Below, piece after piece: positions 7,873-16,597 of a stretch of 33,661 bases of DNA. Every line of letters starts with the position of its first letter. Position 1 is the first letter of the stretch. The notes under the pieces were generated by a model. The model was not told the DNA's origin. It did no database searches and saw nothing but the letters and a program-made list of their open reading frames with translations. Made by a program: the position numbers and the translations under genes. Source of the DNA: Nitrospirota bacterium (GTDB lineage Bacteria > Nitrospirota > Nitrospiria > Nitrospirales > Nitrospiraceae); NCBI GenBank assembly GCA_018971525.1, contig JAGXAR010000039.1:1-33661 (forward strand), read 5' to 3'.

Positions 7873-8583
7873 CTAAAATGGAAAGTATAATTCCACGCCC
7901 CCATACCCTCCGTTATGAAATGTTTGCGTGTATTGATAGCCGCCTTTGAGCGTCAGATAAAAGCGATCGACGGGCACTTGAACCAGCGGGCCGGATTGGA
8001 CCGCATAAAAATCGTTGTTCCCCATGCCTGCGAGGTCCCAACCGAGGTAAGTGGAACAGCAGCCCTGTTCGCTCTTGTGGACCAACCTGGTGGCTCTGAT
8101 GCGGCTCCATATGAAATTATCCAGGTCCGTGTACGACGCAATGGCATGAAACGTTCCTTTCTCATGCCAGTAAAAGGCCTCCCCCTGGAGGTATACGCCG
8201 ACATCATTCTCGTTTGTTCTGCCTCCAGTGGGGCGATCCTGCTGTTTCCACCGAAACTGAGGACCGGCGAATCCGATGAAGTTCCACGGCCCCTGAATAT
8301 ACTTGAGCCCCAAGGAAGGGGTTGCAAACTGGACATTGGCATCGCGCTTCACGCCGTTATCTTTAAATGTGTAGCCGAGCCCGGCTCCCAGCACTTGAAC
8401 GAAAGGCTGGACAGTCGACCTGCTGGACGTCAATGGAGTCCGTACCCCCAAATACGTGTAGTACTCCCCCTGATTGTCGATTTGATAACCTGTAAAGACA
8501 TCCCCAGCCGCAGCTACTGTCGCACCGAACAGCAGCCCGGCAATACAGAGAGTTATGCCGCAAGAGAATGGAGTTCTCGCCAT
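7873..8583 (-). CDS. bcsS: BcsS-like outer-membrane protein of cellulose locus
   Basis: 236 residues with a Sec signal peptide (cleavage near ATVAAAG) and then a mature part made of alternating beta-strand segments with many Tyr, Gly and Phe: DVFTGYQIDNQGEYYTYLGV, FVQVLGAGLGYTF, LYFPF at the C-terminus. The C-terminal aromatic residue is typical of outer-membrane barrels. The sequence resembles the CBP_BcsS family found beside bcsA. Its function is not established; a surface or outer-membrane role is expected. A GAGGAG ribosome site precedes ATG 8583. The gene overlaps the 3' end of bcsA by 31 bases, so the two are translationally linked. Confidence 0.75.
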   Translation of the reverse strand: MARTPFSCGITLCIAGLLFGATVAAAGDVFTGYQIDNQGEYYTYLGVRTPLTSSRSTVQPFVQVLGAGLGYTFKDNGVKRDANVQFATPSLGLKYIQGPWNFIGFAGPQFRWKQQDRPTGGRTNENDVGVYLQGEAFYWHEKGTFHAIASYTDLDNFIWSRIRATRLVHKSEQGCCSTYLGWDLAGMGNNDFYAVQSGPLVQVPVDRFYLTLKGGYQYTQTFHNGGYGGVELYFPF

Positions 8584-10823
8584 TGGTCTGCTCCTCGGTC
8601 CACACCTTCGATTGTAAAACCGGCCAGCACGACGCCTTCACATTGCATAGCCCACCGCCGACGGACCTTCAACGCAAAGGACTTCACATGCAGAGTCCCA
8701 TTCTCGCCGACAAGATCGACCGTTCCCGGTATATTCACTGAGAGACCGGTCGCTGAAATCTGCTCAACTCGGCCTTCCAGGGTACGGTCTGGCAACACGA
8801 GCAGACAGTTCTCCCGATAGGGGAGGCGAAGATCACTCCGATGTGACTTTCTCGATGTCTTGACGACTTTTCTGAACACACGCAGGAGAGACCACAGGCT
8901 CCGGAATATTCCCGGTTCAACTTCGGCTTGATTCCAGGCACGGTAGTCTGAAAACGCGGCAACGATCAACGCATCGGCGGTCTTCTCGTCCACATCGATA
9001 AATTTCAGCCCGATCTCGACCGCGTTGGATGAAACCTCCTCCTGACGACAGATTCGGCCTTTGACGGTAAGCAGGTCGCCCACCCGGTTCTTGACGCTGC
9101 ATAGTATTTGCCCGTCGCCTTTCAAGAATTGCTTGTTCACCCGAATGAGTGCGCCGGTCTCATTGATATCTTTCACGATGCCGTTGAGCCGTTCCTTTCC
9201 CCTCACCAATTGACAGGGCAGACGATGCCTGATGCGAAACGTCCTTCGCCAATCCGCCACCTCTGCGGCCGCCAAAATAGCCACCCCGACCAGGATGAGA
9301 TTGACCGACCCCCAGAACAGACTGACCTCCAATCCTGGGAGAGGAACCTTCGCCATCCAGAGACGGATGCCCGTCACCAGCCCCGCGATGAGCAGCCCCA
9401 TGATCATGAGATGAGGCAAGACGTAGGAGAACCGTGAGAACCCGCGCCGTTGTTGAGCCCCTCCTTTGGGAGTGATGACGAACGGCCGTTTCTTCCAGGG
9501 CCTGATCGCAGTCTTGAGCGTAGCCCAACTCAGGGCGACGCTGCCCGCCGTTTCATAAATGTCAGACCAGAACGCATTTCGCGTGCCCCGGCCGACGGTT
9601 CTCAACATGACGAGCGTCGCCAGGTAATAGGATCCGAAAAAGTTGACGAGCGACGGGACATCAGCCGTGACGGGGATAATTCCGAGCAGCAGGGCAAACA
9701 GCGGCGCGATGAGGCAGACGACCCGAGGCAGTCCGTGAAGGAAGTAAAAAATGGACGCGAAATAGCCGATCCGCTGCGGGAGGGTGAGGCCACGCATGGT
9801 GAATGGATTCGTCTGAAAGAGAATTTGCACGTGACCCATCGCCCACCGTACCCGCTGCTTGATGGAACGCTCGAATGTTTCGGGCATGAGTCCCGCTGCC
9901 AGCACCCTATTGAGATAGCATGACCGATAGCCCTTCGCATGGATCACCATGCTCGTGTGAATGTCTTCGGTCACGGTCCCGGTGCGGAACCCGCCGATCT
10001 CCATCAAGACACGGCGGCGAAACAACCCGCAGCTTCCGGCAAAGAAGGCGCTGTTGTGGCGATCGCGACCAGCCTGAAGCACGCGATAGAACAGCGCTTG
10101 CTCGTTCTTGAGCGATCTCTCGAGTTGAAGATTCTTCTGAAACACGTCCGGGTTGTAGAAATGATGCGGCGTTTGGACAAACGCAACTTGCTCATCCTGG
10201 AAAAATCCCACCGTGTCCTTCAAGAAACTGCTGGTCGGGACGTGATCAACGTCGAAGATCGCGATGAATTCTCCCGAGGTTTCTTGCAGGGCATGATTCA
10301 GATTCCCAGCTTTCGCATGTAGTCGATTCGCCCGGCGGATGTATTCACAGTTCAACGATTTGGCCAATGCGTGAACCTCATCGCGCCGGCCATCGTCCAG
10401 CACATACACCCGGTAACGGTCTTTTGGATAGTCTTGGTTGACACAGCCGATCAGCGTGCGTCGAAGAATGCTCAGAGGTTCATCGACGACCGTAACAAAG
10501 ATATCGACGATCGGATAGCGGCGCAGTGGCGCCGGGTTGCGTTCGAGTGGCGACCAGGCGTGGTAGGCAAACAACACAATCTGCACAAAGGCATAAGCTT
10601 CTGCCGTATAGACCGTCCAACTCACCAGAAAGCTCGCCCAATCGCCGGTGTTCAGTGTATAGAGGCCTCGCCACAACAAGTACCGTGCGTAAAGAAAGAG
10701 GGTCAGCGCCAAGATGATCTGATGCCCTCTCTTTCGCCAACTGAGCAGCACAACCGCCGCCAGAATAAGGAGCGACAACGGTACGGCCACTGAAGTGCTG
10801 TAAAAGTGGTTTAGCCACGTCAT
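8553..10823 (-). CDS. bcsA: cellulose synthase catalytic subunit BcsA with two PilZ-like modules
   Basis: A 756-residue inner-membrane GT2 synthase using UDP-glucose. Membrane helices lie around 12-30, 36-55, 64-88, then 352-380, 392-410 and 468-520. Catalytic motifs are complete: DDG (143-145), DVDH (191-194), FFAGS (260-264), TED (285-287) and QRVRW (323-327). A gating-loop motif FVITPK is at 448-453. Two PilZ-like c-di-GMP modules follow: RxxxR at 530-534 with DINETG at 552-557, and RSDLR at 662-666 with QISATG at 688-693. BcsA normally has one PilZ. GAGG is 8 bases before ATG 10823. No bcsB follows; the next gene is bcsS. Confidence 0.92.
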   Translation of the reverse strand: MTWLNHFYSTSVAVPLSLLILAAVVLLSWRKRGHQIILALTLFLYARYLLWRGLYTLNTGDWASFLVSWTVYTAEAYAFVQIVLFAYHAWSPLERNPAPLRRYPIVDIFVTVVDEPLSILRRTLIGCVNQDYPKDRYRVYVLDDGRRDEVHALAKSLNCEYIRRANRLHAKAGNLNHALQETSGEFIAIFDVDHVPTSSFLKDTVGFFQDEQVAFVQTPHHFYNPDVFQKNLQLERSLKNEQALFYRVLQAGRDRHNSAFFAGSCGLFRRRVLMEIGGFRTGTVTEDIHTSMVIHAKGYRSCYLNRVLAAGLMPETFERSIKQRVRWAMGHVQILFQTNPFTMRGLTLPQRIGYFASIFYFLHGLPRVVCLIAPLFALLLGIIPVTADVPSLVNFFGSYYLATLVMLRTVGRGTRNAFWSDIYETAGSVALSWATLKTAIRPWKKRPFVITPKGGAQQRRGFSRFSYVLPHLMIMGLLIAGLVTGIRLWMAKVPLPGLEVSLFWGSVNLILVGVAILAAAEVADWRRTFRIRHRLPCQLVRGKERLNGIVKDINETGALIRVNKQFLKGDGQILCSVKNRVGDLLTVKGRICRQEEVSSNAVEIGLKFIDVDEKTADALIVAAFSDYRAWNQAEVEPGIFRSLWSLLRVFRKVVKTSRKSHRSDLRLPYRENCLLVLPDRTLEGRVEQISATGLSVNIPGTVDLVGENGTLHVKSFALKVRRRWAMQCEGVVLAGFTIEGVDRGADQWRELHSLAA

Positions 10824-11014
10824 GTGTGTGCCCTCGGTTGGTCTCCCTGTTGTGAGCTGTTCAGTTCTTTGCCCTGTTTCTGCGCGCGATGTTTCTCAAC
10901 GCAATGGCCGAACGCCATGATTCCCGTCCTTGTCTGAGGTTTCGACGCCAGGTATCGGTGATCCTCCGTCATGCTCTGACCCGGCTTTCTGCGGCTGTTT
11001 CCCCTCAGCGGCAT
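10820..11014 (-). CDS. candidate small ORF coupled to bcsA
   Basis: A 64-codon frame whose TGA overlaps the bcsA ATG (ATGA at 10820-10823), which is the layout of translational coupling. The peptide is basic and polar (RTGIMAFGHCVEKHRAQKQGKEL) with no signal or membrane segment. There is no clear ribosome site for the ATG at 11012-11014, and bcsA has its own ribosome site. It could be a small cellulose accessory protein or just an open stretch of leader. I lean toward chance. Confidence 0.22.
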   Translation of the reverse strand: MPLRGNSRRKPGQSMTEDHRYLASKPQTRTGIMAFGHCVEKHRAQKQGKELNSSQQGDQPRAHT

Positions 11015-11274
11015 GCATGACCCAGACTAGAATGGAACGCCTCTTCTGCCTATACCGAGGATGGAGGGGAACCCGCTATACAGGGGAGGTACTTCTTTGG
11101 GGGGAGAAGGTGCAAGGCCGCCCTCGATCTTCATGGTGTGCCGTTAGGTACATCTGGAACCGATGACTTCCAGCGATGTGTGGATTCTCAACAATGTATG
11201 GATTTCCTCAGATCTGATGGCTATCGTTCATAAAGAATATCCGAGGCAGATAATTTGATAGGGTCCTCCATCCG
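10824..11274. other. divergent intergenic region bcsA / DsbA-like gene
   Basis: About 450 bases that must hold promoters for the bcsA-bcsS pair (minus) and the DsbA-like gene (plus). Other than the doubtful small frame at 10820-11014, I see no gene. The segment near 11060-11115 is purine-rich (several GGGG runs). I looked for a sigma-54 element (best candidate near 11107-11125, minus strand) but it lacks the GG pair, and I did not recognise a c-di-GMP riboswitch. Confidence 0.4.
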
Positions 11275-12309
11275 ATGAAATCTATACCAACGATCCGAAG
11301 CCTGACAGCCCTCGGCTTAGTCGTCCTGTTTGCAATGATCTTGGGAATCCGCTGGCAGCTCCCATGGCGTGAGCAGAATCCAGCCGAGTCAGGAAATAGG
11401 GTTGTCGCGAGCGTAGGAACGCGCTCGATTACCTTGCGTGAGATTGAGCAGACCGTGGCCCTTCCCCTCTACCAGGCAGACCAACAACGCAGCCAACTGC
11501 TGCACCAAGCCCTCCAGCGACTGATCGATGAGGAACTACTCAAGACCGAAGCGTCCAGAAAGGGCGTCGCCGTCGCGCAATTGTTGGCGGATGCGTCTCA
11601 ATCGGAAGCGATCGCCAGGCTCGCGAACCTCCCCGCCCCCGTTAAACAATTGAGCCCAGGTAAGGCGCGAAGCAGCGTGGACCTTGAAACGCCGCGCGAT
11701 CCTCAGGAACAGGCAAGACTTCGCCAGGCGCTGCTGGTTGCACTTCGTCGCCAGGCGAACATCCACATCAACCTTCCTGCGCCGGAGCCCCCTATTCTTT
11801 CGGTCAGTGCCGATGACGATCCATCGGTGGGACCAGCCAATGCGCCTGTGACCATCGTGGAGTTTTCAGATTTCCAATGCCCGTACTGCAGGCTCAGCGT
11901 GCCGATGATCAAGGAAATCCTGGCGAAGTACCCGGGCAAGGTCAAGGTGGTGTATCGGGATTATCCCGGCCCTAACCACCCGCATGCGCAACAAGCCGCC
12001 GAGGCCGCCCAGTGCGCTGGAGACCAAGGAAAGTTTTGGGAATACCACGACAGCTTGTTTGACCGTCAAGCGCCTGGGACAGGTTGGAACTTCACCGAGC
12101 TTGCCAAAGAGATCGGGCTTAACCAGGAAGCCTTTGCCACATGCCTGGACACAGGACGCTATCGGGAGGAAGTGGCCAAAGATCTGCAGGAGGGTATCAA
12201 GCTCGGGGTTGCCAGCACTCCGACGTTTTTCATCAACGGCCGCCCCCTGGTTGGTGCTCAACCGTTTGCCGAGTTTCAAGCTATGATCGATAGACTGCTC
12301 AAACTATAG
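11275..12309 (+). CDS. DsbA-family thiol oxidoreductase with SurA-like N-terminal region
   Basis: 344 residues. An N-terminal membrane anchor (about 8-26) places it in the periplasm. Residues about 42-165 look like a SurA/PpiC-type chaperone helix bundle (VASVGTRSITLREIEQ, LIDEELLKTEASRKGV). Residues about 185-344 are a thioredoxin-like DsbA domain with CPYC (202-205), YRDYPGPNHPHAQQAAEAA, and the cis-Pro loop ASTPTFFING. It probably forms or shuffles disulfides in exported proteins. Such SurA-N/DsbA fusions exist in several diderm groups. The window also encodes a secreted 8-Cys protein (30734-31099), a possible client in principle. Confidence 0.85.
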   Translation: MKSIPTIRSLTALGLVVLFAMILGIRWQLPWREQNPAESGNRVVASVGTRSITLREIEQTVALPLYQADQQRSQLLHQALQRLIDEELLKTEASRKGVAVAQLLADASQSEAIARLANLPAPVKQLSPGKARSSVDLETPRDPQEQARLRQALLVALRRQANIHINLPAPEPPILSVSADDDPSVGPANAPVTIVEFSDFQCPYCRLSVPMIKEILAKYPGKVKVVYRDYPGPNHPHAQQAAEAAQCAGDQGKFWEYHDSLFDRQAPGTGWNFTELAKEIGLNQEAFATCLDTGRYREEVAKDLQEGIKLGVASTPTFFINGRPLVGAQPFAEFQAMIDRLLKL

Positions 12310-12383
12310 CACCCCTCTTAGTTCTACTTTCCTGCTTGTAAGATCTCCGCCTCCTGTCCTACTCTGTACAAGGAGGCCGACAC

Positions 12384-13028
12384 ATGGATGAATCAACTCG
12401 CCTGACCAAAACCAAAGCGCAGTGGGCCAAGGCCCGCCGTGGCGGTGAAGAACGGGAAGTGTTTTACGAAGGAGATGCCCGCCTGCCCCCGGGACAACAT
12501 CTCGTCGAGACCTGGCCTGTGCTCGATCTCGGTCAAAAGCCTGACATTCCCCTCTCGGAATGGAAACTTACCATCGGCGGATCCGTCACCACGCCCGTGA
12601 CTTGGACCTGGGAAGAGTTTCTCGCCCAGCCTCCGTTCAAAGACGTCTCAGACTTCCACTGCGTGACGAGCTGGAGCCGGTTCGACAACGAGTGGGAAGG
12701 GATCAGTTTTAAACACATTCTGGCCGTGGTGAAGCCGCTGTCTTCGGCGAAGTTCGTCCTCTTCAAATCGTTCGACGACTACACGACCAATTTACCGCTT
12801 GAGGCTTGCGACGACGACGATGTGCTGCTGACCTACACATGGAACGGCAAGCCCCTCACGAAAGAACATGGCGGGCCGGTGCGGGTGATCGTCCCGAAGC
12901 GCTATGCCTGGAAAGGAGCCAAGTGGGTGAAGGAGATTACGTTTTCAGATAGAGACGAGAAGGGATTTTGGGAAGTGCGTGGGTACTCAAACAGCGCATT
13001 CCCCTGGGAGAATGATCGATATGGGTGA
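12384..13028 (+). CDS. sulfite-oxidase-like molybdopterin oxidoreductase
   Basis: 214 residues forming the molybdopterin-binding domain of the sulfite oxidase family. The Mo-ligand Cys is seen in DFHCVTSWSRFDN (Cys93), and the downstream substrate/cofactor motifs YTTNLPLEAC, GGPVRVIVPKRYAWKGAKWV and FWEVRGYSN are present. No signal peptide or Tat motif and no C-terminal dimerisation domain, so it resembles the short cytoplasmic YuiH-type enzymes rather than MsrP or full sulfite oxidase. The physiological substrate is unknown. AAGGAGG gives a strong ribosome site 9 bases before ATG. It converges on ydbL with only 5 bases between stops. Confidence 0.9.
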   Translation: MDESTRLTKTKAQWAKARRGGEEREVFYEGDARLPPGQHLVETWPVLDLGQKPDIPLSEWKLTIGGSVTTPVTWTWEEFLAQPPFKDVSDFHCVTSWSRFDNEWEGISFKHILAVVKPLSSAKFVLFKSFDDYTTNLPLEACDDDDVLLTYTWNGKPLTKEHGGPVRVIVPKRYAWKGAKWVKEITFSDRDEKGFWEVRGYSNSAFPWENDRYG

Positions 13029-13033
13029 GACCA

Positions 13034-13366
13034 CTATTTTTTCATCCAACCTCCGGGGCCCTCGACAAAGTGGCCTGACTTGGTATTCTGGATTGCCTTT
13101 TCACCAGCGAGTGTTTCCACCGCCGTCATGGGAGTCTCATGACGGCGCGCGATTTCCTCATAGGCTTCCCGACGCTTTTGGTTTACGTCGTTGGCGAGCG
13201 CTTGCACCTCTCCGCTATGATTCAAAACTCCCAAGTATCCGTTCGCTTTTTCCCCGACCAAGCCCTTTGATTTCGCCTCTTCAAGGGAGAGCGCGAAGAC
13301 GGGTTGCGCCCCCCCCAGACACAATGCCAACAGGCCTGCCATCATTGCACCCCGTTTCATGGCCAT
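13034..13366 (-). CDS. ydbL: YdbL-family periplasmic protein (DUF1318)
   Basis: About 110 residues with a signal peptide (cleavage near PVFA-LSLEEAK). The mature part has the YdbL signature: LEEAKSKGLVGEKANGYLGVL, then NQKRREAYEEIARRHETPMTAVETLAGEKAI. In Enterobacteria YdbL acts with YdbH and YnbE and is thought to modulate assembly of the YdbH-YnbE lipid bridge. The start at 13366 is chosen because GGAAGGAG lies 6 bases upstream; an upstream ATG at 13387 would overlap the ynbE stop. It is last in a three-gene operon. Confidence 0.88.
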   Translation of the reverse strand: MAMKRGAMMAGLLALCLGGAQPVFALSLEEAKSKGLVGEKANGYLGVLNHSGEVQALANDVNQKRREAYEEIARRHETPMTAVETLAGEKAIQNTKSGHFVEGPGGWMKK

Positions 13367-13386
13367 TGCTATCTCCTTCCTTCCCA

Positions 13387-13608
13387 CTAAAACAGCCCGC
13401 TGTCTTTCGATATCACTTGATCCAGATCTTTATCGACTTTTACTCGGATCTCCTGATCAATCTTCACGTTAAGGTTGATCGTAATCGGCTTGTCCGGCAC
13501 CTCCACTTCAACACGCGGCGTACAGGCTCCCATGACGACCAACAATCCCCCGATTACCACTCCAATCGCAACCGTCAACAGCTTCCTGCTTTGCATAGTC
13601 ATCCTCAT
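13387..13608 (-). CDS. ynbE: YnbE-like outer-membrane lipoprotein
   Basis: A 73-residue lipoprotein with lipobox VVMGAC (Cys about residue 29) and a mature part that is mostly one amphipathic beta-type segment (VEVEVPDKPITINLNVKIDQEIRVKVDKDLDQ), the hallmark of YnbE. In E. coli YnbE stacks on the end of YdbH at the outer membrane to complete a hydrophobic groove for phospholipids. ATG 13608 overlaps the ydbH stop as ATGA; starts at 13602 or 13596 are also possible, the latter with AGGA 5 bases upstream. Confidence 0.85.
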   Translation of the reverse strand: MRMTMQSRKLLTVAIGVVIGGLLVVMGACTPRVEVEVPDKPITINLNVKIDQEIRVKVDKDLDQVISKDSGLF

Positions 13609-16406
13609 GGGATTCCTGGCCGTTTGAACTTCTTCTGAACCGCGTCTTCAATATTACTCTGAGCCAGACGAAGACTTTTTAAGAGGGTCGGGATGTTTTC
13701 CTGTACCGTGAGATTGAAATGGATCGGAGGACTCTTCTTGAGGTCCGGATTCCTGCCCTGCAGTTGAGCACTCAGATCCATTGTCCCATTCTCCGCATAT
13801 TCTACACCAACCCGCAACAGCGTGTAATGAAAGTTATTGAGGGCCTGTGCCACCAGGTTGAGATGGCTGTCGGATTCTGAAATCACCTTCGAAGACTCGG
13901 GGGTCGACGCGTAGCGTATGACCCCGCCCGGAGGTTGCGCTTCAACCACCCCATCTTCAATCATCACCCCCCCGCGCGTAATTGTGACCGGCAGCGTCCC
14001 GTTCAGCGCTCCAGTTCCCTGGAGTCCCTTCTGCTGTTCCACGCTCAGGATCTTGGCCAGGTCGAGATTTCGTAGCGAAAAGGTAGCCCGATAGGGTGGC
14101 TTGGCCAAGTCGACCAGCAAGCCAGGACTCGTGACCGCACCCCCGAACACATCACAATGGAAATCTTTCACGTCGATGACCGGCAGCCCACTTGGCAACT
14201 TCCACATCACGTGGAGCATCGTCGCCAGGTTGGTCACCTCGACCCCGGTTTGCACCGATGCCATGGTCACCTGCGCTGGTTGGACCGTAGCAATCGACTC
14301 AAGCCCTTCGGCACGCAGCGCCATCGTCGTGCTGAGGCCTTTCACAACATAGTCCCGATAATGGCCGGACAGCTTGTCGGCTACCACCTTCGCCCCCCCG
14401 AATGCCAACTGAAACCCATGCGCCGAATCTCCCATAGCGCCCGACCAGGACGCATCGACGGTCGCCTTCAGTTGGCCATCGGTGAGATCCGTGGAGATGG
14501 GCAATCCCATGAGCAACTTGCTCAGCCGCCGGTCACCGCCGTCAAAGGTGACTGGTCCGATCGTTCCATGCAGCACCCCCTGCGCCGCGCTCAGCGGTTG
14601 TTCAATCTTGGCGGTGACAAACCCCTCGCGGGCGGGAGCGTCGACACGAAGCTCGGCTTTGATCCCTGCTTGGTTCGCCGCAAACCTGACCTTCCAATCT
14701 GTAGCCGGTACCCCCCATGGTGCAAGGTCCAACGCCACTCCATCCGCTTCTAATGAGCCTTGGGCATTCCACGAAAGCCCGGTTGTCTCGGCCTGCTGCA
14801 ACTGCAAGGTACCCTGGGCAATGCGAAGGTTTCGGCCCATCACACGCATTGCCGGGACCCGGATAGCCACCGTGGCTGGTCCTGCACTGCATTGAGTGGC
14901 CGCCAGATCGCACTGCACGGGCAGCGCGTGGGTAAGTTGCAGCGTCACGCTCGAGACCACAACCGTCCCCTGTTCGATCGGCTTCGCCGTGATGAAGGAC
15001 GACGGCAAAAGCACCCCCTGGATGCGGGTACGGGCCAGCGTCATCGTTCCGTGCAACCCTCCCGTCGCCTCTTTAGCCGAGAGAAAGTCAGTCACTGCCT
15101 TCGGTAGATCACCCTCGACTCGATAGGTTCCCTTCACCAGCACAAGCTCACTCCCGACCCCTTCGACACGGCTCGTTTCGAACTCCGCCACCAACGGGCC
15201 CGGTGTCACGCCATAGGTCACATGCAGTGGCCCTTCAACAGTCATGCGCGCCGGGGTTTCCGCCCAATACAATATCCCCTGGACCGGCTTCGTGTTTTCA
15301 ATCCGCACAGGCTGATCCCCGCGAGGGAGAATCATCCGGACCGCCTCGGGAATGAAGTGTGGTTGAGCATTCACGGTCGCGGTAAGCGGCACGCCGGGGG
15401 CCAACGTCCATCCAACCTGCGCCGCATTACCTGTGAAGGTGCCCGCATAGGCCACCGCAATATCTTTCGCGACCCCCTTCAGTGCAGGCAAAGTGACATT
15501 CACTTGGACGTTTCCATCCAGATGCGTGCGCGTGTCCTTCCACAGTGATGTCAATGCCGCCTCAGCAGCCGCAGTCCCAGCCCAGCTTACAGTCACATGC
15601 CCCGTCACTTTTCCCAGCTCCGGACCAATCGGCACAAGTAAGGCGATAAAAGGGGCCAGTTCACGGACATTCGCCTCCAGCTGCCCATTAACCTGAATCT
15701 GCGACCCGTTCGAATTCGCCTGCGATTGCCATGAGACGATCGGCACCGCCTGGGGCCGTTGAGACACCAAGGTGGCCGACCATGTGCTTGCCGAATGCCC
15801 CGTCACCGTAAGACCATAGGTGGCCGTGTCGAGACCCTGGAATGACAGATGTCCTCCCAACTCACCCTCCCGATACATCACGACACCGGAAACAGTCACC
15901 TTGCGGAGAGGCCCCGTCGCCTGTTCACGAAAGATTGTCACGCGATCCAGGTGCAACTCGTCGAAAGGAAGAATGGGAAGGCCTCGTAAAAGATCGCCGG
16001 CAGTCAGAAAGCTCCACGGCGATTCCTCACTGTCAGCTCGGCCTCGAACGACTCCTCCCTCATCGCCACGTCCAGACGTCGGCACATTCAGAATCTGGAC
16101 CGTAACATAGGGAAGAGACACCCGACCGACATGTCCTTGTACGAGCTGCATCACGCGATATTGGATCTCTGCATTCGTCAGCGAGACCATCAAACTTTCG
16201 CCGCCTAGATCTTGTTGGAAAGAAACGACAGGAATGCGCATCCCCTGCCAACCTGGATAGCCCAGCTGGATGATGACGTTCTTGTAGCCGTGCTGTCGAA
16301 GTCCTTGCGCCAACAGATACGAAGCCACCAGCGGCAAGAGTAAATACAGGCTCACTACGGTTAACAACCCGAGGAGAAGACCGATCTGGTATCGATGAGA
16401 AAGCAT
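13605..16406 (-). CDS. ydbH: YdbH-like AsmA-superfamily lipid-bridge protein
   Basis: 933 residues, close to E. coli YdbH (about 880). One N-terminal membrane helix (residues about 10-33) anchors it in the inner membrane. The rest is a long run of beta-strand-rich, weakly repeating segments typical of AsmA/YdbH/TamB proteins. The conserved C-terminal part is visible (LDLAKILSVEQQKGLQGTGALNGTLPV, GGVIRYAS, NFHYTLLRVGVEYAENGTMDLSAQLQGRNPDLKKSPP read in pieces). It is predicted to carry phospholipids across the periplasm with YnbE and YdbL, which follow in the same operon. AGGA lies about 6 bases before ATG 16406. Confidence 0.88.
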   Translation of the reverse strand: MLSHRYQIGLLLGLLTVVSLYLLLPLVASYLLAQGLRQHGYKNVIIQLGYPGWQGMRIPVVSFQQDLGGESLMVSLTNAEIQYRVMQLVQGHVGRVSLPYVTVQILNVPTSGRGDEGGVVRGRADSEESPWSFLTAGDLLRGLPILPFDELHLDRVTIFREQATGPLRKVTVSGVVMYREGELGGHLSFQGLDTATYGLTVTGHSASTWSATLVSQRPQAVPIVSWQSQANSNGSQIQVNGQLEANVRELAPFIALLVPIGPELGKVTGHVTVSWAGTAAAEAALTSLWKDTRTHLDGNVQVNVTLPALKGVAKDIAVAYAGTFTGNAAQVGWTLAPGVPLTATVNAQPHFIPEAVRMILPRGDQPVRIENTKPVQGILYWAETPARMTVEGPLHVTYGVTPGPLVAEFETSRVEGVGSELVLVKGTYRVEGDLPKAVTDFLSAKEATGGLHGTMTLARTRIQGVLLPSSFITAKPIEQGTVVVSSVTLQLTHALPVQCDLAATQCSAGPATVAIRVPAMRVMGRNLRIAQGTLQLQQAETTGLSWNAQGSLEADGVALDLAPWGVPATDWKVRFAANQAGIKAELRVDAPAREGFVTAKIEQPLSAAQGVLHGTIGPVTFDGGDRRLSKLLMGLPISTDLTDGQLKATVDASWSGAMGDSAHGFQLAFGGAKVVADKLSGHYRDYVVKGLSTTMALRAEGLESIATVQPAQVTMASVQTGVEVTNLATMLHVMWKLPSGLPVIDVKDFHCDVFGGAVTSPGLLVDLAKPPYRATFSLRNLDLAKILSVEQQKGLQGTGALNGTLPVTITRGGVMIEDGVVEAQPPGGVIRYASTPESSKVISESDSHLNLVAQALNNFHYTLLRVGVEYAENGTMDLSAQLQGRNPDLKKSPPIHFNLTVQENIPTLLKSLRLAQSNIEDAVQKKFKRPGIP

Positions 16407-16567
16407 CGTTTCCTGTTCAGCCCATCAACAGTGTGTGAACGGTTGTCAGATAATCGCTACGGATCTGTCAAGGGCTCCAACGCCAACTCCCTTCGTGTCC
16501 ATCCAGAGAAGTCTCGTCCCCGGGCACCAAGTAACATGTTCGCTCACGTGATCGCGCGTCACCACCG

Positions 16568-16597
16568 TTGACAGAATTTCACAAGCGCCGGTATCTT
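16568..16597 (+). promoter_or_regulatory. candidate sigma-70-type promoter for the bcsZ-bcsA fusion
   Basis: TTGACA at 16568-16573 is followed after 18 bases by TATCTT at 16592-16597. The -35 is perfect and the -10 matches 4 of 6. If used, transcription would begin near 16604, after the TTG start at 16596, and translation would have to begin further down (TTG 16635 or ATG 16716). It lies in the 190-base divergent gap with ydbH. Confidence 0.35.

Noticed and set aside
11107-11125. Possible sigma-54 promoter for bcsA on the minus strand (CGAGGGCGGCCTTGC)
   Set aside because: The -12 part fits, but the -24 GG pair is GA at the required spacing, so the match is too weak.
14157-14753. Plus-strand frame of 198 codons
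   Set aside because: It is antisense to ydbH, which has a full-length family match; composition is shadow-like.
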